Positions 48,401 to 60,212 of a stretch of DNA of 64,000 nt are shown in pieces. Every line of letters begins with the position of its first letter. Position 1 is the stretch's first letter. The DNA lies in the NCBI GenBank assembly GCA_963281155.1, contig CAUJLY010000005.1, positions 1,116,001 to 1,180,000 on the forward strand, written 5' to 3'. The translations under genes and the position numbers were made by a program. The notes under the pieces were generated by a model, which searched no databases, was not told the DNA's origin, and was given only the letters and a program-made list of their open reading frames with translations. The DNA is from Rhabditophanes sp. KR3021 (taxonomy: Eukaryota; Nematoda; Chromadorea; Rhabditida; Alloionematidae).

Positions 48401-49521
48401 TCAAAAGGGATTCCCACTTCCCGTCAATCCAGGAAAGTTAAGTCTACACATTAAATCTACTATATTACCGGAATGGATAGATTGGGATTGTTGAATCAAA
48501 CTATTATTATTAGTCATTTCATGGTGTTTTAAATTGAATATATTTGAATTTTGTTGTTGATGTTGAGCTAGGAGCAGAGAATGTAAATTGGAGAATAAAT
48601 TGGAGGAGGGAACGGGGGTGAGGAGTTGTTTGGGGAATGGTTCACCTTCTAAGGTCTCCTTTTTTAGAAGTTTTCTTTTGCGGGAGGTGGAGAGGAAGAT
48701 GTCTCTGGCAGTTGCTGATAGGAGTTGCTCACTCGACATCGAGGATATTGAGGAAGAACTGGAGGGTGACACTTCCGAGGTGTCACTATGCTCTAGGGGT
48801 CCATTGTAATGGTTTTGAGCTTGTAGGTACATAACACTACGTGGGTGGATTGAATTATTGGTGTGAAGTTTTGGGTTTGGGTTGGCGGAGTGTCTGTTTC
48901 GGGAACGACGGGAGGAAAACATCATTTCACAACCATTAACTGTGCATTTATGCATTTCCTTCAAGTGGACTGCGGAGTTATGTATTTTAAGGGCTCCTTT
49001 ATCGCAAAATGTTTTTAAGCATTTTAAGCATTGGACTCGCCTTTTGTTTGATTTCATTGTTGCTGGAGACATGGCATGCATATTTTTACTCACTTGCACA
49101 CATTCCATAAGCTGTGGGGAATTTGGCGTTGAAGTGGTAGTAAATGAATTTATATTCTCCTCATTCGATGTTTGAATAGTTTCTTCCTTACTACAACTAG
49201 TAACTGAACTAGTTCCATCTAAATCTTGTTGTACTAAAGCATCCAGAGATTGCATATTATTTACAGGGATGCAATAAGAATGGTTGAAGGTTGGCATTAG
49301 GGATGATCTCAGTTGTTCCATAAGAGGAAAACAACCCGGAAATTCGGTTGAGAAGCGAGCCATTAGTTGAATTTCATTTTGAATGGTTGGGCAGTTGTAT
49401 TTGATTGGCATCTAAAATAGCAAACAATTAGTAAAAGTTACTTGTGAAAAGTAAAAACCTTCTTAGAATGATCAGATTGTGCCAAATTTTCAGCACTAAA
49501 CAAATTGACTCTCTTCATCAT
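48401..49521 (-). CDS. Basonuclin/disconnected-type paired C2H2 zinc-finger protein
   Basis: Exons 49521-49459 and 49411-48401 (intron 47 bp) give 357 residues. The paired fingers near residues 155-215 ([22 protein letters not shown], then [20 protein letters not shown] and SANPNPKLH) are the hallmark of basonuclin and Drosophila Disco, nuclear transcription factors of epithelia and of limb and nervous-system patterning. The rest is Ser- and Asn-rich. Relatives usually have more finger pairs; only one is present here. The ATG at 49521 opens the first exon, but a basonuclin N-terminal module lies 3.5 kb upstream on the same strand, so the real gene may be longer. Confidence 0.85.
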
Positions 49522-52500
49522 GCAAATATGTATCAAATATAGTTTAGTATGGTATATCAAAGAGAAATCTACAAATCAAGACGTGAATATTAGTTAGTAG
49601 AATGAATGGTATAGATAAAAGCAAATATTTGGATGCCTCTTTTGGTATTTGGTCAAACCTTATTCCTTGCCTCTCGTCACCATACAAGTCCCCTATCACG
49701 ACGCCAAATAGGCGGACTTTGTCAAGTTTGTCCAATCACAATGATAAAAATGATGGCGCGTAGTGTGTAAAATATGGGCTCCTCTGTACATTACAGCACA
49801 TGGGGACAAACGAGCACAAAATATCTTTCAAATGTATGTGTAAATAGTATCGTTGTGTAAACATCAATGAGATGCACATCGGAGTAGAATTGGTTTTTAC
49901 AAAAAAAGTGACGATAGGACTCTGATAAGAAGCATCATCACCAATAAGTCTCCGGAGACGACTACTTTTCTGTCAACTGAAGGCATAAATATTATTTATT
50001 TGTGGCGAATCTTGCCATACTTTTCAACAGTCTTCTGCAAAACTTGGGCACAACCTCAATTCATCATCGATAACAAAGTAAAGTTTAAGAAGTTGGTGAC
50101 GAATGATTGGGGGTTTGGGTCTCGGGAGAGAATTCAACTCAAAGATTGCCTAAGATTATTCGCTATAACTACGATATAACTAAAAAACTCATCTTCTAAT
50201 TGCCAAAAATATAAATAAGATTTATAGAGTTTAGAAAAAAGAAACTTAAACACTAATCTTTCTCAATCTCTGCTGACAAATTTAAAGTTTTGCGTCCAAA
50301 GGAAATATGTGTTATCGTATACGATTTGTTTTTAAACAAAGATAATCATTTATTATGCTGTTCACAAATATCTGTGGTCATAGGACATCTCTTCGACTCT
50401 CCTTATATGTATAATTTACTCTTCACTTTAACAGAATGAAAAATTAAGTGAGGTGTAGTATAAATTACAATAGAATGATAATGGGTTTAAAGCTTTATCT
50501 TGTGATGCACTTTTTTGGAGTATACATTTATTTGGACACAATATATGTGTATGTTTAACAAATTACTAGTAGTGTCATTGGCAGCATGATTTAATGAGGT
50601 TGTTAACAAAATAATACAATCTTTCGTTTTGTATCCATTAATTAAATGGATTTATATACAATAAATATATCTCCATATCGGCGGAAATTAAAAGAAATTT
50701 ATATCATCAATAAGAGGACCAAAAAAAGATGAAGTGGTTAGGTTGGGGTAAAAAACAGAGGGGATATGTAGATGGATTTTAAAAAATAAATGGCACTACT
50801 CTTCTCAAGAAAAACCTATCATCAAGTAGTTTGGTAGGGATTTATTTGTTTAACTTAATTTCCTGTCAACTGTCAAAAGGATTGGGAAAGACATGATTTA
50901 AATCATGGACCTGTCTTCTTTTGTAATGAAGTTTTGGGGAGATAAGCTTAAAACTATAATTAGGAGGGTATCTTTTAAAATGGTACTAAATACCATCGGG
51001 GATGAGTTGTCATCAACTTTCTCCCTCTTTTTTACTAAATTTCAAACCATTATCATAATCGTACTGACAATGATGGTTCTAATCTGGACACTACCAAAAG
51101 GTCGTATCCCTTTTAGGATGAAGTTGAAGGAGTGACAAATGGGGTTTATGACTGAGGTTCACACTTGCTCCCTACAGGCAAAACTTTTTTTGTCCATTAG
51201 CTATTAAGATAGGTTTCAGTATAAAAGATTAAGAATTTGATATGGCGGGCTAGGATGGTGTATGCTAATATCTGTTCACACATATCATCAACCAAGATTG
51301 TAACATGTCATTTTGAGTGTTTAAATTTAACCCTATCCATGTAACGGACCATTTTGACTAAGTTGGCTCATGGGAAATTGGAGACAGGAACGCCATTATA
51401 CTCAAAATAATGCAAAATGATAATATCGAGATATAGATACTTTAACAAGTTTCGACCCAAAATTACGCTACCGCAACCTCATCATCATTTCTACTTAACA
51501 ATTATGACGAAGAATTAACCAAAAAACGACAAAACATGATCACAATCTGTTGGCATGAGACATAAATAGATGCAACAATAAAATGTGCAAGAGTGGCTCT
51601 TCAAAAATGACGAACCAGGTTTATAAAATTAAACATTTAACCCCCTAAAAAAGGTTTCCAACTAAAGGTAAATGGCAGGCAGCAGCATAAACAATACAAA
51701 TCACTAAAAGTTCATCCTTTCCTCAAATGAGTAGGCTTCTTTTTTGTGTGATAGTTTTAAACTTTAGGAGGTAAAGGTAGGAATCAAATGTCAGGCCAAG
51801 TCTCAATTAAGTCTCATTCATTGAGATGTAAGGTTGGGGTTGAATCAAGTTAGGTTATTTAAATTATCATGCGATGGCTCTTTTTGTTTATTCCGTTTTT
51901 TGGTTGAAAGGATTATGCATGTATAATAAAGTTATAAAGACTCTATCTTTTTTATTTTTGATCAAACACAAAAAACAGCCCAACATTCATCATTGACTCT
52001 TTTTGATCATATAAAGTAATTTAAATTGATGTGTCCCATAAATTTTTAATACGATCATCAAAATGTTGTAAAGCATCGAATAGATTATCATTTATATTAA
52101 ATAAAGAGCAATAATAGTCATTTATGATGTGAAAATTAATAGGAGAAAGATGTTACCTCCACCACCGACAGGCATATCTTAAAGCATCGACTGTCAATAG
52201 ACACTTTTTAACTTTGTTTGGTCAATGGATACGGTTGCTTTATTCACTTTTTGGAAATTGCAAAAAACGCGCTCCAAAGAGAGAGAGTCAAGTCAAATAC
52301 CAAAAGATCAGGGTGGCTTGAAGGTGCCGCCGGGTTTGTACTAGTCGGTATCACTTTTATTACTAAAATAAGTGCAGCAAAAAACGTCTATAGGCAACCG
52401 GTCATCTTATGATAAATTTAAATAGATTAAACTACCTAAATAAAAAAGGTACTTTTATCTTGAGAAACAAATTAAACGATACCTTGTTTGGCCATTTAAA

Positions 52501-53021
52501 AAACGATTCCGAATAAGGGGAACCATACAAATGTTTAAATATTCCACTTATATTGCCTCCTAAACCACAAAGACACAATATAACGTTGTGTCTTTAAAAT
52601 AATAATAATTTCAAAAAGGTATACCTTTTTACGTCTAATGTCATAAGAGAGGGCGCCGCCAATCTTACTTCCGAACTTTAAAACAAAAAATTGGTAAAGA
52701 AATGACTAATATAGAGGGATCTGGTAAATTAAGTCAATTTTTTGTTTGAGGACAGTTCAATCTTTAGGAACAAGCTAAATGTCGACTTTTTGTTTCAAAA
52801 ATGTTTTTGTCATCACAAAATTAATTTGGGTGTAGATATAAAGATGGGAGTTGTATAAAAAAGTATAATTTATGTCTCTAAAAACAGAGACTAAAGCTGG
52901 CGCCACTTTTGATGATAAATTAAGCTATATTCATATTAAAACAAATAAACTACATCCATATTAAAACAAACATTACATACTTTACATACTTCTTTAGGTG
53001 ACTTTAGATAAATCGTTTTTG
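49522..53021. other. gene-poor region upstream of the zinc-finger gene
   Basis: About 3.5 kb with no convincing frames on either strand; short frames at 50905 and 52218 lack protein character. In a genome of 40-bp introns this is unusual. It is either a long intron of the basonuclin-like gene or its regulatory region. E-box and homeodomain-like TAAT sites are visible but are expected by chance in such sequence. Confidence 0.45.
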
Positions 53022-53041
53022 AGGATACCAATTAAACTTAC

Positions 53042-53266
53042 TTCCTTTTGTTTGATGTATCCCTGGCCATAACTTTCCCCATCCCAACCTACACTTACTA
53101 ACATCCTTTCTTTAATTGGTACCGGTAAGTTGTCAAGAATTGAATCTAGTAAAATTTTTAGTCTGATTGGAACAGCTTGACATTCATATAAAGTTGCAAA
53201 GATAAAAGGTTCTATTTTGTCAATTAATTCAGATGTTGCGGAATTGTTGTTGGGAGGTTGTGTCAT
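53042..53266 (-). CDS. basonuclin N-terminal module, likely 5' exon
   Basis: Seventy-five codons from ATG 53266 to a good donor (GAA|gtaagt at 53041). The peptide FIFATLYECQAVPIRLKILL and MLVSVGWDGESYGQGYIKQ matches the N-terminal basonuclin segment (LYGTQAVPVRLKILLDRL, GWTLRDYVRGYILQ). It lies on the same strand as the finger gene at 48401-49521. Its donor phase (0) does not fit the only acceptor found before the 49521 exon (needs one base), so a middle exon is missing from my model or the two are separate transcripts. Confidence 0.65.
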
Positions 53267-55657
53267 TATAAATATTTATGAGGAACATTTATTTAGTTTT
53301 AGGCAGACATAAAGGTACTGAAACAAGTTATAAAAATAAAATTAGTGTCCAGATGGAAGGTAAAAATTTAATTGTAAATAATATATTCATAAAAAAGAAG
53401 TGAACCTCTAATTTGTAAACAAAGGCAAGAGATGACATTATTGTTATTAGATTAAAGTGAAGGAAAGAAGAAGCATTATATGCCGTGCCTTTTTTCCAAG
53501 GTCCACAACCTGAACACTTAAAAAAGTGACAGGATAAAGTCGTGAGGACACAACAACAAAACGAGACGTAACATCCATTATATACCGTCATCTCATTTAT
53601 TATATTTTTTGTTCTTCATTTATTAAATTGGAATAGATATGTTAATATATTCTATTAAGTGTATGTAAATGTCTTTTTGATTGAAGACAAACAAATTAAT
53701 TTGGTGTCAAAAAGCAAGTACCATCTAAAAAAGTGATATCAATTGCGTACCATCTTAGTGTTTAATATTTGACGTTTGCAGAAAAAAGGTGGTAGAGAAG
53801 GGATAAGGGTTGATCAACAATCTTTCGGTGGCGTTCCTTAATGACTGGAGAGTATTTAATTTGTCAAGTCACCAAGCCTTTTGACAATCACACGAAACTT
53901 TCTCTTCATACTACATAGTATTTTATTTTTGATATTGGGAAAATAAATGACTTGTCTTAGTTAAAGATAATTTGGATCTTCACACACACAACTCGTCAAA
54001 AGAATCACCCATAAAATTGGAAAGCGCCACATTATCTTATTTTTTATACTGGATCAAGTCATTTAATCATTTATTTATATATTTTGGCACACATCATATC
54101 AAATAAAATAGAAAGTAAAAAAGTTGTAGAAGACTTAAGGTGGGCAATGGCCTAGAACGCCACTACCAGACGCTGCTTCACATTTGTTTTGCCGCTTCCA
54201 CTAAAACTTATTTTTGTCAAAAGGTAATAATAATGTCAAGATGAGGAACCAAATTTAACAAAGTAGTATTATTTGGTTGTTGATCGTAGAGTTAAAAATA
54301 AAAAAAGAGAGGACATCTTCTGGTCCCGTTCAATGGCATCTTTTTTGACGGCGTAATGGATTGAATAAATGATTATTCAGTTGATTGAAAAGGGTCCTTG
54401 TTATTGGTGGTAGTCAAAAAAATCAACATCATTAATCAAAATAGTGTAGAGCTCACAAAATATATTCTACTATCAATACGGCAATTCAACTAATAATGAG
54501 ACAATTCTGCTAATAATAGAGGATGTTATTATATAATTTTCTGCTACAATTTATTTATATAATTTATATAGACAGAAGAGTTGACAAATCGTAACCTATA
54601 GTTACTCTTCCTCTAAGCATTAAACATTTGTTGCCAAGATGAAGTCGATCCAACAAAGCTACGGAAGTTTATTTTAAATTCAGTATGCAATATGTTTATT
54701 GTCAGCTTATTTGACTTTACACCTTGGACCATTAACTAAGATTAATGCCCATGAAAAAGATAAAGGAAGTATCACGATAATGGGTGTCCTCTTTTTTGTC
54801 GACAATTGAAGTGCAGCTGTTCTTTGTGACAAATAAGGATATTTCAATAAAGTCGAATGTAAATAGATGCTCTTTATTGAGTGCTAATGAACAGAGAAAT
54901 GTTGTTTAAGCGATTTGGGAGGTTCTGATACATTACACATATTTTTTGAGATGTGACAACTTTTAAATGGTGAAAATGTAATAAAATTGCACCAAAATTG
55001 TAATAAAGATGGAAGGGATTGTATAATTTTTAACTGATCATTTTAAAAGAGTCACCACAAAGCACATTTATTTTTAATTGTGGCAAAGGTAAAATGCTTT
55101 AATTAAGGAGTCTGAATAAATTTGGCAGAATAAATTAAGTGTTTTAATCAAGATAAGGATGTTCTAAATAATAAAAACATATGCATATAAATACACATAA
55201 ATTTAAAACAATTGAAAGATGCCAAAGTATAAATTTAAAACTTAGATATGTCCTGCTGTCGTAAACATCAATTAAAGTAATATTAAAAATAATTATTATT
55301 TGGTTAGAAAGTTGAATTGCAAAAGTTGTTTGGCCCCATGAACTAATGCCACAGAGGAACTAATAGTAAGAGTGTATAAATTTTGATTAGTTATGTCAAG
55401 TCTTGTGGTGACAATTTCGTAAGAGTTGGATTTGAGGATGAAAATGACAATTAGATTGCTGTTGATGTGATATGACGGTGATTTGGAGAATATGATCAGT
55501 GAGTACTTTTTTGAGTACCTTTCATTCGTGGATTATTGATAAAATGTGTTCTTATCGCTTTTATTTGTATTTTAAAGTTATCAGTATTTGTATAGTTGAT
55601 AATGAGATAAAAAACGATTTAGTTACATTTTGATGAAGAGTTTTATTAAAATATATA
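53267..55657. other. gene-poor region
   Basis: About 2.4 kb without supported genes. A minus-strand frame at 53328-53591 is Cys- and Phe-rich but has no convincing protein features. A plausible promoter for the basonuclin N-terminal exon lies just after 53266. Confidence 0.4.
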
Positions 55658-56221
55658 TTAATATGTGCAAGTTGTGTGACATCTTAGTCTGCGTACCATG
55701 AAGATATCTACTATCAGGAGAATTACATTTAGTGAATAAAGTCCAGCAGCAGCAATATAAGAAATAACATAGATTCTACCCAGTTCGATCCTTGAATTGG
55801 TATTACTATCATAAACATTATTATAAGTTATTGCTGTAAAATAATCCAAACCATAATAGAATTCAACACCTGCGCAAATTGAGAACACAAAAAGAGCCAA
55901 AAATAAATTATAAAATTGTTTTCGAATATTTCCAAACTTTCCATGTCTAATATTACATTTATCATATGATAGCAAAAGAGCGGTTATTAAAACTGAGCTA
56001 ATAATAATAGCCAATTGTCCCCATAACAGAGTTGCTGGAGCAGAAAATATAACTGCATTGCCACATGCTGAAGATGACGCTTCGATTCCCGCTGCTTTGT
56101 AATCCACATTCACACATACTCCAAAACCAATTATAACTAATACTTCTGCTATTAATATCAGAACAAAACCGACGATTCTTAGTAGAAAGATAGGCCTAAT
56201 AGCTCCGTAGCTGTGAAACAT
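55658..56221 (-). CDS. four-helix membrane protein, unrecognised
   Basis: From ATG 56221 the frame encodes about 187 residues with four hydrophobic helices: FLLRIVGFVLILIAEVLVIIG; LLWGQLAIIISSVLITALLL; FYNLFLALFVFSICAGVEF; and YVISYIAAAGLYSLNVILLI. A Cys pair (CVNVDY, SSACGN) lies in the first loop. The layout resembles MARVEL/synaptophysin-like or claudin-like proteins of junctions and vesicles, but no diagnostic motif is seen. An upstream in-frame ATG (56257) would add 12 residues. Confidence 0.65.
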   Translation of the reverse strand: MFHSYGAIRPIFLLRIVGFVLILIAEVLVIIGFGVCVNVDYKAAGIEASSSACGNAVIFSAPATLLWGQLAIIISSVLITALLLSYDKCNIRHGKFGNIRKQFYNLFLALFVFSICAGVEFYYGLDYFTAITYNNVYDSNTNSRIELGRIYVISYIAAAGLYSLNVILLIVDIFMVRRLRCHTTCTY

Positions 56222-57424
56222 TTTGATGCAATAAAATTGAGAATGATAAAAATGCAAACAAAACTATCTTTAAATAGAGTGATCCACAAAAGCATGAATC
56301 AAAAGAAGATGAAGTGATGTCATTATTAGTGATTCATTATATAAGTAATCATGATAAGCTTTAATCACGTAATAATTAAGTGCACTAAAAAAGTGTACTT
56401 GGCATATTATGATTCATGGGAATAGATTTTATTTTTGAAAGAATTGTTTCTTTGGTTGAATGGTGTTATTTATATTTTGCAAGACTGTCTTATTAAGTGA
56501 TAATATCATAAGATCGTATTTATTTGATTTGGGCAACCCAAACAATTCGAAACTCTTTAAAGGAAGAAATATCTTGAGACACATTTGTTCAAAAGTCACT
56601 ATTCATTACATATCCAGTCACTTAGCCAAGACGTCCAAGTCATTCGTTTAGATCATGAAATTTAAAGGTGTTTAAAAAGGTAAAGGAGCATTTTCGACAT
56701 TGATGTAAATGGCTCTAACGTGGGGAATCGCTATCTTTTTTGTTGTGTTCTTTTGCATATATACAAGAAGACCATTTTATTTGCCCGTTATGCTTTTAAT
56801 TTTGAATAAACTGATTTAATTGAATTAACTCCTCCATCATTTCTCTAAATGGTGGGTTTGTTTCTAGCCAGTCAGCTAACCAAAAAATCTACAATATTAA
56901 TGTAATAGCTTGCTTGTTAAGGACATGAGTTAATTTAAACTCAATTAAGTATGTCTTGACTTTGTATAATTATTATATTCTAATTTCATATTATATGTTA
57001 AGTTACAATCTATTTAAGACGAACTTTTATCGGTTAAAGTCCATTTTGCTTTATTGTTCTAAACTCAATAAATATTGACACTTTCTGTTGCTGTTCTAGA
57101 AGTTTAAAAAAATTACGACAATGCATTATTGAAATTATAGTAGATAATGTAGTATTTAAGTATCCTTTTGGAAGAGCTTAGTCGTTTAAAAAAACTGTTT
57201 GCTTGCTTTATTGTTTGGCTTGGTCTTATTAGGACTACTGATCAGTACCCAAATCTCGTTTTTACTATGTTAAGAATTAATACCTCGTATCATAAATTCA
57301 ACACTTGATTGATATCATAATCAAACTGACTGTTAGGTAACAATATTTGAGACAGACATAAGATGTCACTAGCTACTCTATAAAATGAAAACTCCTAATT
57401 GCTTTTGCTATATTCTTGTAAATA
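56222..57424. other. non-coding spacer
   Basis: AT-rich spacer with the promoter side of the membrane protein gene; no other feature supported. Confidence 0.4.
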
Positions 57425-57471
57425 TCAGACTCTTAATCTGGCTGTCGCGGGTTCGAGCCCCACATCGGCTA
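57425..57471 (+). pseudogene. tRNA-Lys(CTT) 3' half
   Basis: A tRNA 3' half is recognisable: anticodon arm tcaga-ctcttaa-tctgg (anticodon CTT), variable region ctgtc, T arm gcggg-ttcgagc-cccac with an intact B box, acceptor strand atcggct and discriminator a. The T stem has one C-A mismatch. No matching 5' acceptor strand (agccgat) or D arm lies upstream, so it cannot fold as a whole tRNA. Confidence 0.75.
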
Positions 57472-57630
57472 ATTTTTTGATTTTATTTACATTTATTTGT
57501 TAACGTTAATATTTATTTGATTTTAAAGCTAATCGAAGTTAAGAAATAACGAGACGAGGAATAAATACACCATTTGTTTCAATACAACTTACATATTGGG
57601 TATTTGATCTGTAAAAGCTTATCATTCTTT

Positions 57631-57855
57631 TTAAAGATTTTCATGACTCAAAATTCTGTTCTTTATCAATAAGTTGCCAGTAAATTTATTGCGACGATCA
57701 GAATGATAGGTGTGACCGTTAAGCCGAACATTCAATATAGTTGGTTCTATTGGAATAGTTGATTTTTGTATATCAAAGAGATATGGGAGATTTGACACAA
57801 TCCACATGCTTTGCCCATGACGAATCTCAAAAAATGATAAATGAGTTGCAATCAA
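57631..57855 (-). pseudogene. short paralogue of the 59804 family, with internal deletion
   Basis: The frame reads SMWIVSNLPYLFD then IPIEPTILNVRL, matching QAVLNLPYLFD and SMEPTSVKISL of the gene at 58742-59804. The roughly 28 residues between those two blocks are absent. No good start or downstream continuation is seen. Confidence 0.5.
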
Positions 57856-58741
57856 ATGACAAACAAACGTTTAATAATACAGTAACGAAAATAACATTTA
57901 AAAGTGAAGTTGCAATGTATTGAATGCGATTGTGAGTAAAACAATTGATGTTCGAGTAATAAAATTGGGTTAAAATGGCGTTGGCATTGAACACAAAGCA
58001 AGACATTATAGGTTACATCTAGTTTATTTTACAACGAAATTATGAATTACTTGATATCATATAAACTTTAAGACACCATTGTTGGATAGAGTAAAATAAT
58101 GTGTTAAAACAATCAAGATTGCAATAAAGCATTTGATTTTTAAATAATCCATGCGTTGATGTTAAAAAGACTTTTGAAAGGTTGATTTGAGTAATAATTG
58201 ATGTCATAAGGCCTAAATATAACATCATGTACTTTTAAATGCATATATATTTTGTGTATCATATTAGAACAAATAAAATATCCATCCATGATCAACGATT
58301 TAATATTTAAAAATATTTGCTTTCATTTTTTAAATTTATATTCTAAAACAGACTTTGACTGACAAATTTACTACGATTAAATATTTTCTGATTAATACTC
58401 CTATTTTGTCATTTAATGAAAAGTTAGGGAAAAAATTTATTTAGATGATATAAAGAAATATTTACTAATTATTTGTTTACTAAGATTAGTTATAAATAAT
58501 AATTTTAAAACATGATATTGCCATCATACTCATTATGTGTATTTTGGATACGAAAAAATGTCCGATAACTTCATTCTTGTTTTTAAATACAGTGTATTGG
58601 GTAATAGATGAATTAATAAAATTCTTTATTACATTATATAGTTCCAAGTCTGCAATAGTCCGAACATAAGCAATCTTAAATTAATCTATTTTGTCGGGCT
58701 TAATCTGAATGTTGAAATCAATTTTGGAACTATTTTCCCGA
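57856..58741. other. non-coding spacer
   Basis: AT-rich, no supported feature. Confidence 0.4.
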
Positions 58742-59804
58742 TCAAAAAATGCACAACTTTTTTAAAATTTGTGATTTAATTTCGTTGACAACCAACAATT
58801 CCAAATTATTGAATTCAGCAGTAAACTCATCTACATAACACATAATACATGACACAGTTTCTGGACCAGAAAGCAAAATGTTTTGAAATGCAGTTATTAT
58901 CTCCGGAGTTTTACCTAATATTTTAAATGAATCATATACTTCCATTAAATTCATGCTTTCTTGCAAATAAAAGGTTCGACACTCCTCCTTTGAAATTCCC
59001 AAATTGGCTCTAAAGATGGGTTTAGTTGCTGGGATAAACAAAAAGTGTTGATGTCATACATATTACAGAATGGTGCACTTTTAAGGTTGTCTATAATGAC
59101 ATTCTTTGATTCCAAATCATTCATAAACTTAAAGAATGAACGGTAGTCAAAAGTATCTTCATTTGGTACTTCCTGGTCCAACAAAATTTCGATAGTTTTG
59201 AGGTTTGATAATTTGCATGATAATTCCGTAAAATAGTTGACTGAATCCAAAAGAAAAGCACACTCTATATTCACAAGTTTCGTAATCTGGGGCGTGTTAA
59301 GTGTAGTCATAAACAAAGCAAAAAGTTCAGAGCTAGGATTATTACTCAAGAAACGATTATTAGCATCAAACTTATCCAGATATGGTCGGACCCACAAGGA
59401 TGTAACATAGCAAAATTTTTAAGCATTTCATTTATAATTTCAACTGCCTCTTTAATGAAAGGTTCTCTTTCGTACAATTCATATTTGTCATCTTTTGATT
59501 CACTTTCTCGATCATAACTAGTACCTATATTGTATTAACTTCCAAGTAGGTTACAAATTGACTGTTGGATTCAGAAAGGCTTTCTATCTTTTTGAAAAGA
59601 TCTGGATAATCCATTTGAACTATATTCATCATCACCACAATTTGACAATGAAATTTTTACTGAAGTAGGTTCCATTGAAGGGTCAAGTTTTTGTCTGTCA
59701 ATCACTCTAAACATATTACACCACGTTTTTCTAAGTGCCATCATCGTATCATATACTTTGACACATCTATCAAACAGATATGGGAGATTTAACACTGCCT
59801 GCAT
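58742..59804 (-). pseudogene. broken gene of a local, unrecognised (possibly F-box-like) family
   Basis: Protein-like frames follow one another on the minus strand. The first is QAVLNLPYLFDRCVKVYD and MALRKTWCNMFRVI from ATG 59804. Next comes ESKDDKYELYEREPFIKEAV in a shifted frame, then LWVRPYLDKFDANNR to FYLQESMNLMEVYDSFKIL, ending at 58742. At least two joins need frame changes that I cannot explain by clean introns. The first block (Leu-Pro start, Trp near the end) is loosely F-box-like and the rest could be an LRR-free substrate domain, but this is weak. A truncated relative lies at 57631-57855. Confidence 0.45.
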
Positions 59805-60212
59805 GTTTTGTCTCCTATTGAATCTAAAAAGAATCTACAAGTGAAAAAGTTCAATTTCAGTTTTTGAGAATAGTTTAAGATGAAATACAATGGTTACTTT
59901 TAATAATAATTCGTGGCATTTGCTACGCAATCAATGAAACACAGTTTCACAATCTTTAAATTGTTTATTATAAAACAATCATACAAAATAATTAAATTTG
60001 GCATTTCAAGATACTTAGGAATGATCTGTTCAAAACTTAAGTTAATCTAAATGTAGCTACTTTCATATCTAATTTTACAAAAACTTTGAATGATAAATCT
60101 TTTATTGGCTTTCTCATAGTATGTACAAGACAAAGTGTAAGAAATTCTAAATAACATAAATATGGTGGATTGAAAAAGATCTGTCCTTTTTCTAGACGAT
60201 AGACAACGTTAT
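59805..60212. other. spacer
   Basis: About 400 bp containing the 3' side of the Pro/Ala-rich gene and the upstream side of the broken gene; nothing else seen. Confidence 0.4.

Noticed and set aside
50905..51135. 76-codon plus-strand frame with a hydrophobic stretch
   Set aside because: Isolated, no splice context or recognisable protein character; expected by chance in AT-rich DNA.
53328..53591. 87-codon Cys/Phe-rich minus-strand frame
   Set aside because: No signal-peptide logic, no neighbours, composition follows the AT-rich background.
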